Assembly (NCBI RefSeq): GCF_008830185.1
Contig: NZ_WAGX01000005.1
Span: 62,001-126,000 of the forward strand
Reading direction: 5' to 3'
DNA length: 64,000 bases
From: Candidatus Galacturonatibacter soehngenii
GTDB taxonomy: Bacteria; Bacillota; Clostridia; Lachnospirales; Lachnospiraceae
The stretch's first letter is position 1, and the number at the start of each line of letters is the position of its first letter. Positions 26,374 through 36,563 of the stretch are shown here, in pieces. Under the pieces are notes generated by a model, which was not told the DNA's origin, searched no databases, and saw only the letters and a program-made list of their open reading frames with translations. A program made the translations under genes and the position numbers.

Positions 26374-26955
26374 TTATTCGTATATAATGTACCCTAAACC
26401 TTCTGCATCATCATTTAATACAGCCGTTTTAGCATCTATTAGTTTTGTATTACTACTCATATATAATATTTTACTATCTGTCATTATCCTAATATTTTCT
26501 TCGAAGATAACAACCTTATATTGGGATAGGCTTTTGATTGTCTCTGAACCAACCGTATTGTTCTCATCAACTGACATAAACATATCGTCAAACTCATACC
26601 CTTCGGTCTTTGCTTCACTTATCGTACCTGCAAAAAATTCAACATCATTAAAAATTGCGTAATCACTTGCTTTTGCATAACTTGTGATTAACTTGGCAAT
26701 ATTATCTTTTACTTTATATTTCTCAACCTTAATCGCTTCCGTTCCATTATTATAGGAACTAACGTCTTGCTTAATTATCTCTTCCAGTTCATTTTGATCA
26801 TAATTGCTCTCATTAAATTCTTCTATAATCGCTTGCATAACAGCGCCGTCTTTTTTTACATAAACCGTATTCGTTTCTGCATCAAACGCCTGAGAGCAAC
26901 CGGTCATTAGCATCAGTATTAAAAAAACTGCTACAAATGCCTTTCTATTTTTCAT
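26374..26955 (-). CDS. Lipoprotein of unknown function
   Basis: The 193-residue protein has a lipoprotein signal peptide: MKNRK, a hydrophobic core, and the lipobox LMTGC with Cys20. The mature part is acidic, with no family I recognise; the last strand (LIDAKTAVLNDDAEGLGYIIYE) may cap a small alpha/beta domain. It lies between recO and glyQS on the same strand. Function unknown. Confidence 0.8.
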   Translation of the reverse strand: MKNRKAFVAVFLILMLMTGCSQAFDAETNTVYVKKDGAVMQAIIEEFNESNYDQNELEEIIKQDVSSYNNGTEAIKVEKYKVKDNIAKLITSYAKASDYAIFNDVEFFAGTISEAKTEGYEFDDMFMSVDENNTVGSETIKSLSQYKVVIFEENIRIMTDSKILYMSSNTKLIDAKTAVLNDDAEGLGYIIYE

Positions 26956-27038
26956 AATTCATTCCTCCTAAAGTTAGTCCTATCCATTATAGCATTTTTT
27001 TGTGCATTTTCAACCTTAAATCTTCATATTTTGAGCTG

Positions 27039-27800
27039 TTATGGCTGAACTTTAGCAGATATGATACTATCTAAAATGGGGAGTGATTTAAACTCTTTTT
27101 CTATGTACATTTTCATATACTTTTTCAAAATGACTTGTAGTTCATTTAAGACCTGATCCGATACTTTAAATGTAAATAGTTTCTCAATAGGGGAAGTTAT
27201 AATATACTGCATTGTATATAAGGTAGAATTGCTGATTCGAATTGTAGCATGCTCCGTTACTACACACTCTTTACATATCACACCGCCAAGTTTTGTAGAA
27301 AAGTATACTAAATTATCTTCCTTTTGGCAACATTGACATTGAAAAACTTCTGGGTATTCACCATTTACCATCATAACTTTTAACTCAAAAATACATTTTA
27401 TTAATTCATTATTTATACTTTCTTTGGTTAAGGCTCTTAAGGATTGATACAATAATTTTAACATCATGATTTCATCGTTGTTTTCTCTTGCATAATAGTC
27501 TGCAAACTCCATAAAGTAAAATCCATAATAAGCACCTTCAAAATTATTAACCAATTCCAAAAAATAATTGTGAACATTTGCCTTAACCAGTGTATAGGAG
27601 CTTCTCCCTGCAAATAATTCAAATTCTCCAAATACAAAGGGATTGGCTGCCGCAATCAGGTGACTGTTTTGTCTTCTTGCACCTTTTGCAAAGGCGGTTA
27701 TTTTACCTCGTTCCTTCGTTAAAATAACCACCCTTTTATCATAATCACCTACAGGTGTCGCATATAAAATTATTCCTGTCACAACAGTTGACTGCCCCAT
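27039..27800 (-). CDS. recO: DNA repair protein RecO
   Basis: The 253-residue protein has the N-terminal OB-fold (VTGIILYATPVGDYDKRVVILTKERGKITAFAKGARR) and the C-terminal helical domain with a zinc site (CQCCQKED...GGVICKEC). RecO loads RecA at gaps within the RecFOR pathway. The ATG has a TAGGAG site upstream that lies inside the overlapping YqzL-like gene. The recO-yqzL-era order is conserved in Firmicutes. Confidence 0.95.
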   Translation of the reverse strand: MGQSTVVTGIILYATPVGDYDKRVVILTKERGKITAFAKGARRQNSHLIAAANPFVFGEFELFAGRSSYTLVKANVHNYFLELVNNFEGAYYGFYFMEFADYYARENNDEIMMLKLLYQSLRALTKESINNELIKCIFELKVMMVNGEYPEVFQCQCCQKEDNLVYFSTKLGGVICKECVVTEHATIRISNSTLYTMQYIITSPIEKLFTFKVSDQVLNELQVILKKYMKMYIEKEFKSLPILDSIISAKVQP

Positions 27801-27924
27801 TTGTGTCTACTCCTACTTTTGTTACACTCACTTCGTTTTTATTCCTGTCTTCAATCTTGTAGGCCAAATAATCAAATACATTTCCTGAATTGGTAAATAA
27901 GTTCCAGTATTCTTTTTCGTACAT
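27745..27924 (-). CDS. YqzL-like small protein
   Basis: The 59-residue product starts MYEKEYWNLFTNSGNVFDYLAYKIED, which resembles YqzL proteins (aromatic N-terminus followed by a TG.VDAYLL-like segment). GGAGGAG precedes the ATG at 27924. In Bacillus the yqzL gene also lies between era and recO. Here its last 18 or so codons overlap the start of recO in another frame, so its C-terminus (CCDRNNFICDTCR) is cysteine-rich by overlap. Function unknown. Confidence 0.65.
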   Translation of the reverse strand: MYEKEYWNLFTNSGNVFDYLAYKIEDRNKNEVSVTKVGVDTNGAVNCCDRNNFICDTCR

Positions 27925-28092
27925 GTTTATCTCCTCCACATCTGATATGCAATCCTAGCTTAAATTTGGTAAGCTTAATGTTAATTTGTTACATATTTAG
28001 GATGTGTAATAAACGAAAGGCTATACTAAATAATAAATACCAATTATTTTTTTATTCTTGGCCTTGACATATTTATAAAACCGCTTGGGAGT

Positions 28093-28998
28093 TTAAAGTT
28101 CTTTTTTATTATAACCGTAATTTTTCATAAGAAAATCGCTGTCCCGCCAATCTTTTTTTACTTTTACCCATAGCTGAAGGTTCACTTGCTGCTCAAGCAT
28201 ATGCTCAATGTCTTTTCTAGCCTGAATACCAATTTTTTTTAGCATAGCACCATTTTTTCCAATGACAATACCTTTGTGGGAATCTCTTTCGCATACAATG
28301 GTAGCATCAATGTCTACAATATTGCTTTTCTGCCTATTTTTCATTTTATCAATCGAAACTGCAATACCGTGTGGTATTTCTTCATCTAAAATACGCAGTG
28401 CCTTCTCACGAATTAGTTCAGCAACAATCTGCCTTTCTGGTTGATCTGTTATTGTATCCTCATCATAAAAATTAGGACCATATGGAAGATATTTAAAGAT
28501 TACGTCAATTACGGTTTTTGCATTGTCTCCTTTTAACGCTGATACTGGAACAATCTCTGCAAAATCATATATTTTGCGATACGTATCAATAAAAAGAAGA
28601 ATTTCTTCTTTTTTCACGGTATCGATTTTATTTATAATTAAAATAACTGGAGTTTTTACCCTTTGTAGTTGCTCTGCAATGTGTCTTTCACCTGCACCGA
28701 TAAATGTAGATGGTTCCACTAACCACAGGATCGCATCTACTTCATTTAATGTATTTTGAGCCACATTCACCATATATTCACCAAGCTTATTCTTGGCTTT
28801 ATGAATCCCTGGTGTATCTAAAAATACAATTTGTCCCGCTTCATCTGTATAAACTGTTTGAATTTTATTCCTAGTAGTTTGTGGCTTATTTGACGTAATT
28901 GCAATCTTTTGACCGATTAACCGATTCATTAAGGTGGATTTTCCAACATTTGGTCTTCCAATTATGGTAACAAATCCTGCTTTGTTGTCTGCGTTCAT
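28093..28998 (-). CDS. era: GTPase Era
   Basis: The 301-residue protein has the G motifs GRPNVGKST (G1), DTPG (G3) and NKID (G4) in its first half and a C-terminal KH domain with GKNGAMLKKIG. Era binds 16S rRNA and helps 30S subunit maturation. Its position upstream of yqzL and recO is the usual Firmicute arrangement. The ATG has an AGGAG site. Confidence 0.97.
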   Translation of the reverse strand: MNADNKAGFVTIIGRPNVGKSTLMNRLIGQKIAITSNKPQTTRNKIQTVYTDEAGQIVFLDTPGIHKAKNKLGEYMVNVAQNTLNEVDAILWLVEPSTFIGAGERHIAEQLQRVKTPVILIINKIDTVKKEEILLFIDTYRKIYDFAEIVPVSALKGDNAKTVIDVIFKYLPYGPNFYDEDTITDQPERQIVAELIREKALRILDEEIPHGIAVSIDKMKNRQKSNIVDIDATIVCERDSHKGIVIGKNGAMLKKIGIQARKDIEHMLEQQVNLQLWVKVKKDWRDSDFLMKNYGYNKKEL

Positions 28999-29035
28999 TC
29001 ATTTCTCCTTTATCACTTGTAACCATTTCATGTAT

Positions 29036-29063
29036 CAAGGGTCAAAAGGTAGTTTGACCCTTG
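29036..29063 (-). other. Stable hairpin between the M16 peptidase gene and era
   Basis: CAAGGGTCAAA and TTTGACCCTTG form an 11-bp perfect stem round a short loop. No T run follows on either strand, so it is a weak terminator at best and could protect or process the mRNA. Confidence 0.6.
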
Positions 29064-29069
29064 TTGCAT

Positions 29070-31994
29070 TTAATTACGATATAAATTCTCTAAGTGTTTA
29101 AATAAATCTTTTTCTTTTTCTAACTTATTTTCATTTCCAATTACACAGATTGCATTATCTTCTAAGACAGCATCTACAATGTCTCCTAATGCTTGTATAT
29201 CTTCCACTGTTGCATTTAATATTTGGTTTCTCTCCTTTTGCATCTGCTCATAAGTCAGATTGCTTAAATACGCAGAAAGGGAGCGAATTCCTTTCCCCAT
29301 TGGAGTCTGTGGAACGTCCATATCACTAATGGTACCAATTATAAATTTGGTCATATCTCTTTCATCTGCCTGAAAGCTTCTTAAATAATTCGCTGTCCCA
29401 TTATAAATCTCGTTGGTTTTCTTAAGATTAGGATCACGATAAGATACTAAATAGCTATCTCCTGTGATAGCAAAGTTGCTCATACAACCATAAGCTCCGC
29501 CTTTAACTCTGACATTATTCCATAAATAATCATAGCTTAATATCACCTTGAGCATTTTAAGTGCTCCTGTATATTCAAAATTCTTACTTCTAAAGTTACC
29601 ACATCTTGCAACATACTGTACCTTTGAAGAAGACTTAAATCCTTCATTTTTCTTTGAAAGTTCTGGTACAAACTTACCTTCAACGTAATCATTTGTATAA
29701 AGGCAACTTTTGAATGATTCAATTTCTCTTTCTAGATATTCAAAGCCCGTATCATTTGCTGTATAGGATATCATTAGATTCTCAGGGCGAAAGATAATAT
29801 GCATAAGTTCCTTTAATTTATTGATTAAATTCGTCTTTTGATTATCAAAATCACTTTCTATTTTTTCTATAACGCGGAAAAACTCAATGCCACCCATTAA
29901 ATCACTATAATAAGATACTGGTGAAAAATACGAGCATCCTCTCATCACAGAAACTGAATGACCTGACGAATTAAGCGTCATTTGAAGCCTAGACTTTAAC
30001 TGTGCTATAATCTCATACAAACGCTTTTCATCCTCTAATTTTGAGTTTAGTAAAATTTCTTTCATCATCTTAAAGGAATAGTCTACCTTTTCGTATAAAG
30101 CTTTTGACCTAATATGGAATTTTACTTTGAATTCTCCTTTGCTCTTTAGATCAGGGAAAATATTAATTACATTCGTAATTCCACCTGTATTGATATTGAT
30201 TTCATTATACAAATCCCCATAACTATAGTTTTTCGTATCAATATAACCAAGAACGGATTTAAGAATCCCCATATATGGAATCAACTCGTTTGATACCTTA
30301 CCAGCATCAAAAAGAAGTTCTAAATATCCAATTCCATTGGTAAACAAATTGTGATGAACCACTTCGATACCATGAATTGTTTTAATCTCATTATAGATAG
30401 GAGAGGCTTCTTTTTTCATATCCTCACGCTTTAACATTGGAATTGCCTCCAACTCTTCTTTTGTAGAAGGCGTTTCTTGATATACTTCTAAGGCTTTTGT
30501 ATCCTCTATCAGCTTTTGTATCTCTTCTTTTGACAATCCATCTTTATACTTTTTTAGTTTATCCGAAAGGATTTTATCATTTTTAGCGGTCAATCCTCTT
30601 TCAGGCTCTACAATCACAATCGATGCATGCTTATTATTGATTAAATAATCTCGAATTAAGTTCTCATAGTATCCTGTTCCAATCTGACTTTTTAAGAATT
30701 CAAACGTCTTTAATGCTTCAATATGAATGAAAGGTTTTTTATCATCATAAAGCCAACTATCAAGCATCTGTAGACCATACATAAGTCCTTTTGGATAATT
30801 TCCAAAATCAGCTTCACGGTATCTAAATTCATTATAATTAATTCCTGCCTTGAGTGCTTTTCCATCTAGTCCCTTTTTGACAATGTCTGACAAGGTATCT
30901 AAAATAATCTGAATAAATTTATCCTTTAATCCTGTGTTGGAATTTTTTGCTACGATAGAAAAGATTGGTTGTAACGTTCCATTATCGTAAGATCCCATAA
31001 TATCTTTACCTATTTTAGCATCTAATAACGCCTGCTTAAGTGGTGCACCTGGCGCACTTAATAGAGCATATTCTAATATCTGGAACGCAAGATATAATTC
31101 CACATCCAAACTCGTTCCAACTACCATATTATAAGCTAAAAATGTATTGTCCTCTAATGGTTCTGATTCCGTTATTGAATATTTTTCTTTTACCTCGACA
31201 ATCTTTTCGAATGGCTTTTGGCATTTTATTTCTGAATTTATCGATATCGTATCGTATTTACCCAGATATTCTTTATCCAACCATTTTAATTTTTCTGCAA
31301 TGTCTATATCCCCATATAAATAGATATAGCTATTGGATGGATGATAATAGGTTTTATGAAATTCAATAAACTTATCATATGTTAACTCTGGAATCTTACT
31401 TGGTTCCCCACCTGACTCTCTTGCATAGGAAGTATCAGGGAATAATGATTTTAAGACAAGTCGTCCTAGTACTCCTTCTGGCGAAGAAAAGGCTCCCTTC
31501 ATTTCGTTATATACAACACCATTTATTTTTAATTTTGCATCTTCTGATTCAAGATCATAGTGCCAGCCTTCTTGCTTAAATATTTCTTCCTTTTTATAAA
31601 TATTAGGATGAAACACTGCGTCCATATATACATGCATAAGGTTTTGGTAATCCTTATCATTGCAACTTGCGATTGGATATATTGTTTTATCTGGATAAGT
31701 CATGGCATTTAAAAAGGTATTTAGAGATCCTTTGACAAGCTCAACAAAGGGATCTTTCGCTGGAAATTTTTCAGAACCGCATAAAACCGAGTGCTCTAAT
31801 ATATGAGGTAAGCCTGTATCGTCATTTGGAGGCGTACGAAAACCTACATAAAACACTTTATTCTCATCATCATTTTTTAAAATAGCGATGCGAGCACCAC
31901 TTTTTTTATGCTTTAAAATATAGCCAAAAGAATTTAAGTCCTTAATTTCTCTTTTTTCTACTACTTGATATTCTTTGATATCATTTATATCCAT
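29070..31994 (-). CDS. M16C-family zinc metallopeptidase (presequence-protease-like)
   Basis: This 974-residue protein has the inverted zinc motif HILEH near residues 62-66 (HxxEH) and the typical M16 two-half architecture with four domains of about 240 residues. The sequence GLPHILEHSVLCGSEKFPAKDPF is close to PreP/insulinase-type M16C enzymes, which degrade peptides in an internal chamber. No signal peptide is seen, so it should be cytoplasmic. Confidence 0.93.
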   Translation of the reverse strand: MDINDIKEYQVVEKREIKDLNSFGYILKHKKSGARIAILKNDDENKVFYVGFRTPPNDDTGLPHILEHSVLCGSEKFPAKDPFVELVKGSLNTFLNAMTYPDKTIYPIASCNDKDYQNLMHVYMDAVFHPNIYKKEEIFKQEGWHYDLESEDAKLKINGVVYNEMKGAFSSPEGVLGRLVLKSLFPDTSYARESGGEPSKIPELTYDKFIEFHKTYYHPSNSYIYLYGDIDIAEKLKWLDKEYLGKYDTISINSEIKCQKPFEKIVEVKEKYSITESEPLEDNTFLAYNMVVGTSLDVELYLAFQILEYALLSAPGAPLKQALLDAKIGKDIMGSYDNGTLQPIFSIVAKNSNTGLKDKFIQIILDTLSDIVKKGLDGKALKAGINYNEFRYREADFGNYPKGLMYGLQMLDSWLYDDKKPFIHIEALKTFEFLKSQIGTGYYENLIRDYLINNKHASIVIVEPERGLTAKNDKILSDKLKKYKDGLSKEEIQKLIEDTKALEVYQETPSTKEELEAIPMLKREDMKKEASPIYNEIKTIHGIEVVHHNLFTNGIGYLELLFDAGKVSNELIPYMGILKSVLGYIDTKNYSYGDLYNEININTGGITNVINIFPDLKSKGEFKVKFHIRSKALYEKVDYSFKMMKEILLNSKLEDEKRLYEIIAQLKSRLQMTLNSSGHSVSVMRGCSYFSPVSYYSDLMGGIEFFRVIEKIESDFDNQKTNLINKLKELMHIIFRPENLMISYTANDTGFEYLEREIESFKSCLYTNDYVEGKFVPELSKKNEGFKSSSKVQYVARCGNFRSKNFEYTGALKMLKVILSYDYLWNNVRVKGGAYGCMSNFAITGDSYLVSYRDPNLKKTNEIYNGTANYLRSFQADERDMTKFIIGTISDMDVPQTPMGKGIRSLSAYLSNLTYEQMQKERNQILNATVEDIQALGDIVDAVLEDNAICVIGNENKLEKEKDLFKHLENLYRN

Positions 31995-32114
31995 CTAGTT
32001 ACCTCCATCTATTTCAATCGTCACTTATCTTTATTTTATCCAATATATTCTAACACATTCATCTTATTTATGCAAAAATAAGTAATAAAACGACGATACT
32101 TGTTTTATGTGTAA

Positions 32115-32987
32115 CTATTCATCAAAAACTATCTTTTGAATAAATTTTGCAACACCACTTTCATCATTGGTTAAAGTATGAAACTTGGCCACTTCTTTAA
32201 TTGGCTCTATTGCATTTTCCATTGCAACAGTATAACCAAACTCTCTTTTTAGCATGGAATAATCGTTTAGGCTATCACCAAAACACATTACTTCTTCCAT
32301 TTTAATACCGTGTTCTTTTGCATATTGCTCCAATGCAATTCCTTTATCAGCTCTTTTATCCGTTATTTCTATGTTTGTGTGGAAAGAAGCAGATACTGAC
32401 AGATTAGAATTTAGACTCAGTTTTTCTCGAAGTTCACTGATTTTATTCGTATCTTTATGACTAATAGCAATTTTAAAGACCTGATAACCTCTATCAAAAA
32501 TTTCACTTACATTTGAAATATAAATAAAACTTTTTCTTAATCTCATGATGTCTTGATAAATCTCTTCTTCCTCAATTGCACTAATATCTCCACTGTTATA
32601 AAGTGAAATCCATCCTCTTAAAAAGCTTTCTGCTTCTTCTTTTTTAATCGCGATGCAAGTTCCAGCATTCGTATTAAATTCAACGAAGAATTCTTTTATA
32701 TCCACATAAGAAATGATATCCATCACATCTTCTTTTTTCATATAACAGGCCTTAATCAGTTTTCCTTCCTTATTATAAACAGATGCACCATTCATGCAAA
32801 TGGATTCACACTGAATATTTGTATCGTCAAGTACATGGCGTACGCCCTCATAGGTTCTACCTGAGTTTGTTACAAATCGAATACCCATATTTTGTATTTT
32901 ATCTATCATCTCTTTATTTTCAAGCGATACATGTCTTTTACTATTTAAAAAGGTTCCGTCCAAATCAACAGCAACTAATTTAATCAT
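32115..32987 (-). CDS. Cof-type HAD-IIB phosphatase
   Basis: The 290-residue protein has the HAD motifs: VAVDLDGTF with the nucleophile Asp8 and Asp10, TNSGR (motif II), a Lys in DKGIALEQ, and MCFGDSLNDYSML (motif IV). The C2-type cap in the middle fits the Cof subfamily, which hydrolyses sugar phosphates or flavin precursors. It appears monocistronic. Confidence 0.93.
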   Translation of the reverse strand: MIKLVAVDLDGTFLNSKRHVSLENKEMIDKIQNMGIRFVTNSGRTYEGVRHVLDDTNIQCESICMNGASVYNKEGKLIKACYMKKEDVMDIISYVDIKEFFVEFNTNAGTCIAIKKEEAESFLRGWISLYNSGDISAIEEEEIYQDIMRLRKSFIYISNVSEIFDRGYQVFKIAISHKDTNKISELREKLSLNSNLSVSASFHTNIEITDKRADKGIALEQYAKEHGIKMEEVMCFGDSLNDYSMLKREFGYTVAMENAIEPIKEVAKFHTLTNDESGVAKFIQKIVFDE

Positions 32988-33050
32988 AATTTTTCTCCTT
33001 TATCTCTTGCCTTTTAGCCATCTATACAAGTATACCACAAAAAGTTAAAA

Positions 33051-33071
33051 AGTGTGAGCATAGCTCACACT
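33051..33071. terminator. Hairpin terminator downstream of the TIGR04086 gene
   Basis: AGTGTGAGC-AT-GCTCACACT is a near-perfect inverted repeat with TTTTTAACTTTTT following on the minus strand. It ends the transcript of the small membrane protein gene. Confidence 0.8.
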
Positions 33072-33126
33072 TTAGAGTTCAGACAAACATTCTATGAATG
33101 CGTAGGCTGTTGACTTTGTCGACACC

Positions 33127-33504
33127 CTAACTAACCATGCCTCCAAAGGTCCCTCCTGAAACGCACATCACTAATACTGTAAAAAATCCAATTCCATCGC
33201 TTCCAACCGAACGATTTACCGCAAAGGATACGAGTGCAAGAAATGCAAAATAGGCTGCACCACATATCGCGCCCCAAATAAATTTATTCTCCTTTTTAAG
33301 CTTTCCAAGAATAAATCCACCCACAAAACTTGCCAATATGTAGATAATTGTAATGCCTACCTTTACTTTACCATCGTCCAAGTCTAGTTTGTATACAAAT
33401 AAGGCTAATAATAATAAGGCTAAGCCAGTTATTATATAGGAGCATAGAAGGCATTTTAAGATGGTAATTACACTGTTACTTGGTTTTGGTGTTGTTTTAT
33501 CCAC
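33127..33504 (-). CDS. TIGR04086 family membrane protein
   Basis: The 125-residue protein has four hydrophobic segments (about residues 15-35, 50-70, 75-95 and 102-122) and the glycine-rich pattern FVGGFILGKLKKENKFIWGAICGAAYF, characteristic of the TIGR04086 family of Clostridia and Bacilli. Function unknown. It lies just after the phoR end. Confidence 0.8.
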   Translation of the reverse strand: MDKTTPKPSNSVITILKCLLCSYIITGLALLLLALFVYKLDLDDGKVKVGITIIYILASFVGGFILGKLKKENKFIWGAICGAAYFAFLALVSFAVNRSVGSDGIGFFTVLVMCVSGGTFGGMVS

Positions 33505-33565
33505 TGCTTTACCTCTTTATTTCATTATATAAACAGTATATTATAACACCTTCTATAAAATTACA

Positions 33566-35233
33566 TTAAATCGCCTTGAATGTAATAATAATTTTTGTCC
33601 CTCTTAATGGCTCACTATCGATTTTAATATCCGCATTATGATAATATGCCCCATGTTTTACAATGGATAGCCCAAGGCCTGTTCCACCTGTTTCTCTGGA
33701 ATGACTCTTATCTACACGATAAAATCTTTCGAAAATACGATCCTGGTGCTCCTTTGGAATTCCAATTCCTGTGTCCCATACCGATAATACGACTGTATCA
33801 TTTTCTTTGATTACACTAACACCCGCTTTTCCATTATCTTCATTATATTTAATTGCATTATCTAATAAGTTATAAATCATCTCATCTAGAATTTGACGCA
33901 CTCCTTTTACTTTTACATTTTCGCCTATTACACGAAGTTCGACATTCTTTTTCGCTGCTTGTGTCAGCAGTCTTTCTTTGATATCTTCTGCTAATACTAG
34001 CAAGTTCACCTCTTCAAAGTCTGGAGTATTTTCATCTTCATCTAGTCGAGATAATTTAATAATATCTCCTACTAAGCTGCTAAGTCTAGTTGCCTCACTG
34101 TATATTCTTCCTGAAAATTCTGGAATATCTTCACTTTTAACCAAACCATTTTTAATGATTTCTGCATATCCTGAAATAGACATCAATGGCGTTTTTAGTT
34201 CGTGTGAAACATTTGCTGAGAACTCTTTTCTCATCTGTTCTGCTCTATGCTTTTCCGTTACATCCAGCATAAGTACGACACACCCATTTAATATGCCTTC
34301 TAAATAAACTGGATTTGCCATAATCTTATAATATTTGTTATCAAGTATGACAATGGCATCACTTGGCGTGCCACTCATTGCTTCTTCAATGGTGCTTTGG
34401 AATTCATGATTACGGCTAATCGTTAGAAAATGTTTTTCGATACAGTTTCCTCTTTTTACATTTAATAACTCAACTGCCGCACGGTTCATAGATAATACCG
34501 TATTTTTCTTGTTAATAATAATAAGAGCTTCTCTCATATTTTCAGTTATGGCATTAAACTCTTCTTGCTTTTTATTCAAATGCTCTAACTGCTCTTTAAT
34601 AAGATGGTTTTGGTTATCGATTCGATGCAAAAGTGGTGTTAACTCATCATAAATATCATTTTCAAGAGGTTTCTCTAGGTTTAGATTATTAATAGGAGTA
34701 ATAATACTCTTGGTTTGCCATCTCGCAAAAATCATTGCAATAATTAAAATGATACATGCTAATACAAGAAGTATAGGCATATTAGTCATAATCATGGTCA
34801 ACACGCTATCTGTTGTATTGGCAACTCGTATAACCATACCGTTATCCAGACGAAAGGCGTAATAAAATGTCTGCTGTCTTAGCGTTTCTGAAAAACGCAT
34901 CGAACTGCCTTTTCCCTTCTTTAGTGCTTCTATAATCTCAGGTCTGTCTTTATGATTATCCATTGTATGAATTTCTTCAGAGGAATCGAATAAAACAGTT
35001 CCCCCTGAATCAATGAGAGTAATTCGATTCCCCTCATCTTTCATGACCTGATTATCTAAATAATCAATCCCAGTAATGTTGAGCGCAGAGTTTAAATACC
35101 TCGCTTCTCTTTCCACTTCTTTTTCCATATTGTTAAAAAGCTGCTGGTACATCACCCCTACAATCAAAACATAAAAAAATATAAGGGAAGCTGCGATTAA
35201 AACACCCATGCTTCGAAATATTTTTTGTCTCAT
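33566..35233 (-). CDS. phoR: Phosphate-responsive sensor histidine kinase PhoR
   Basis: The 555-residue protein has two membrane segments (residues 7-30 and about 145-170) flanking an extracytoplasmic sensor region, a PAS-like domain near 230-320, HisKA with the phosphoacceptor in VSHELKTPLMSISGYAE near residue 344, and a HATPase domain with DNAIKYN, GIGIPKEHQDRIFERFYRVD and TGLGLSIVK. It lies 11 bases downstream of the response regulator gene in the pst-pho operon, so phosphate sensing is a well-based inference. Confidence 0.92.
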   Translation of the reverse strand: MRQKIFRSMGVLIAASLIFFYVLIVGVMYQQLFNNMEKEVEREARYLNSALNITGIDYLDNQVMKDEGNRITLIDSGGTVLFDSSEEIHTMDNHKDRPEIIEALKKGKGSSMRFSETLRQQTFYYAFRLDNGMVIRVANTTDSVLTMIMTNMPILLVLACIILIIAMIFARWQTKSIITPINNLNLEKPLENDIYDELTPLLHRIDNQNHLIKEQLEHLNKKQEEFNAITENMREALIIINKKNTVLSMNRAAVELLNVKRGNCIEKHFLTISRNHEFQSTIEEAMSGTPSDAIVILDNKYYKIMANPVYLEGILNGCVVLMLDVTEKHRAEQMRKEFSANVSHELKTPLMSISGYAEIIKNGLVKSEDIPEFSGRIYSEATRLSSLVGDIIKLSRLDEDENTPDFEEVNLLVLAEDIKERLLTQAAKKNVELRVIGENVKVKGVRQILDEMIYNLLDNAIKYNEDNGKAGVSVIKENDTVVLSVWDTGIGIPKEHQDRIFERFYRVDKSHSRETGGTGLGLSIVKHGAYYHNADIKIDSEPLRGTKIIITFKAI

Positions 35234-35244
35234 TTATGCCTCCA

Positions 35245-35913
35245 TTATGCTTGTATTCTATAACCTACTCCTCTTACTGTCTCAATCGTATTTCCTGCCT
35301 CTCCAAGCTTTTGTCTAAGTGTTCGTATGTGAACATCTACCGTTCTAGTCTCTCCATCAAAATCATAGCCCCATATATGTTCTAACAAACGATCTCTCGT
35401 TAAAACGATTCCTATATTTTCGATTAAAAATCTTAATAATTCATATTCTTTTAAGGTAAGCAGAACACTTTCATTGTTGACATAAACATTGTGCTGTTCC
35501 AAATTAATCTTAATTTCACCTACCTGTAATTCATTTTTAGGCTCTTCGGTTTTTACACGTCTAAGAACCGCTTTCACTCTGGATACAAATTCCATCATCC
35601 CAAAAGGCTTCGTAATATAATCATCCGCACCTTCATCAAGTCCAATTACTTTATCATATTCTGCGCCTTTTGCAGTCACCATAATGACTGGTATATGCTT
35701 TGTTTGTACTGTCATCTTTAATTTTTTTAGTATCATAATACCATCTTCACCAGGTAGCATCACATCAAGTAAAATCAAAGATGGTATCTTCTTATCCAAT
35801 TCTTTAAACAACTCTGTTCCGTTTTCTAGCCCTTTTGCTTCAAATCCAGTTGATTCTAGTGTGTACACAATCAACTCTCTAATATTTCGTTCATCTTCAA
35901 CACAATAAATCAT
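35245..35913 (-). CDS. phoP: Phosphate response regulator (OmpR/PhoB type)
   Basis: The 222-residue protein has a receiver domain with the acceptor Asp50 in LILLDVMLPGEDG, Thr in VTAKG and Lys in YITKPFG, and a C-terminal winged helix (TLKEYELLRFLIENIG...GETRTVDVHIRTLRQKLGE). It would bind Pho boxes such as those upstream of pstS and ugpC. The gene is separated from phoU by five bases. Confidence 0.93.
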   Translation of the reverse strand: MIYCVEDERNIRELIVYTLESTGFEAKGLENGTELFKELDKKIPSLILLDVMLPGEDGIMILKKLKMTVQTKHIPVIMVTAKGAEYDKVIGLDEGADDYITKPFGMMEFVSRVKAVLRRVKTEEPKNELQVGEIKINLEQHNVYVNNESVLLTLKEYELLRFLIENIGIVLTRDRLLEHIWGYDFDGETRTVDVHIRTLRQKLGEAGNTIETVRGVGYRIQA

Positions 35914-35918
35914 ACTTA

Positions 35919-36563
35919 TCAGCTCCCTTTATGCTTGCCTGTTATGGAAAACTCAACCCATTCTGCAATATTCGTTGCATGATCCCCGATTCTTTCAAAA
36001 TATTTTGCAATCATTAATAAATCAACCGCAAACTCGCCATCACTTTCACTGTTACTGATAAAGGATATCAGCTCTTTTTTAACCTTAATAAAGTATTCAT
36101 CTACCACATCATCATAATCAATAACATGCTTAGCAAGCTCTAAATCTTTTCTTACATAGGCATCAATGCTATCTGTTACCATTTTCATGGTTGCTTCGCC
36201 CATACCTACAATATTTGACAAATCCTCTACTGAAATATTGGCCATGCTTACGATTTCTGCAATATCTGCCGCCTGATCTCCAATTCGTTCCATATCCGTT
36301 ATCATCTTAAGAGCAGACGAGATTAATCTTAAGTCCCTTGCTACAGGTTGTTGTTGCAGGAGCATTTTTAGGCACAGGCTTTCTATTTCTCTTTCCTTTT
36401 GGTCAATTTCTGAATCTTTTTCCATTACCATCTTAGCAAGCTCCATATTATGAGATGTCAATGCCTTTATCGCATCAGATATTCTTTGCTCACACATCGA
36501 GCCCATTTCAATTAATTCAATATTAAGCTGCTCAAGCTGTTCTTCGAATTTGTTTCGCATCAA
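35919..36563 (-). CDS. phoU: Phosphate signalling protein PhoU
   Basis: The 214-residue protein is two PhoU three-helix repeats, with the metal-binding E/DxxxD motifs in [14 protein letters not shown] and [15 protein letters not shown]. PhoU links the state of the Pst transporter to the PhoR kinase. Its ATG overlaps the end of pstB by four bases. Confidence 0.96.
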   Translation of the reverse strand: MMRNKFEEQLEQLNIELIEMGSMCEQRISDAIKALTSHNMELAKMVMEKDSEIDQKEREIESLCLKMLLQQQPVARDLRLISSALKMITDMERIGDQAADIAEIVSMANISVEDLSNIVGMGEATMKMVTDSIDAYVRKDLELAKHVIDYDDVVDEYFIKVKKELISFISNSESDGEFAVDLLMIAKYFERIGDHATNIAEWVEFSITGKHKGS

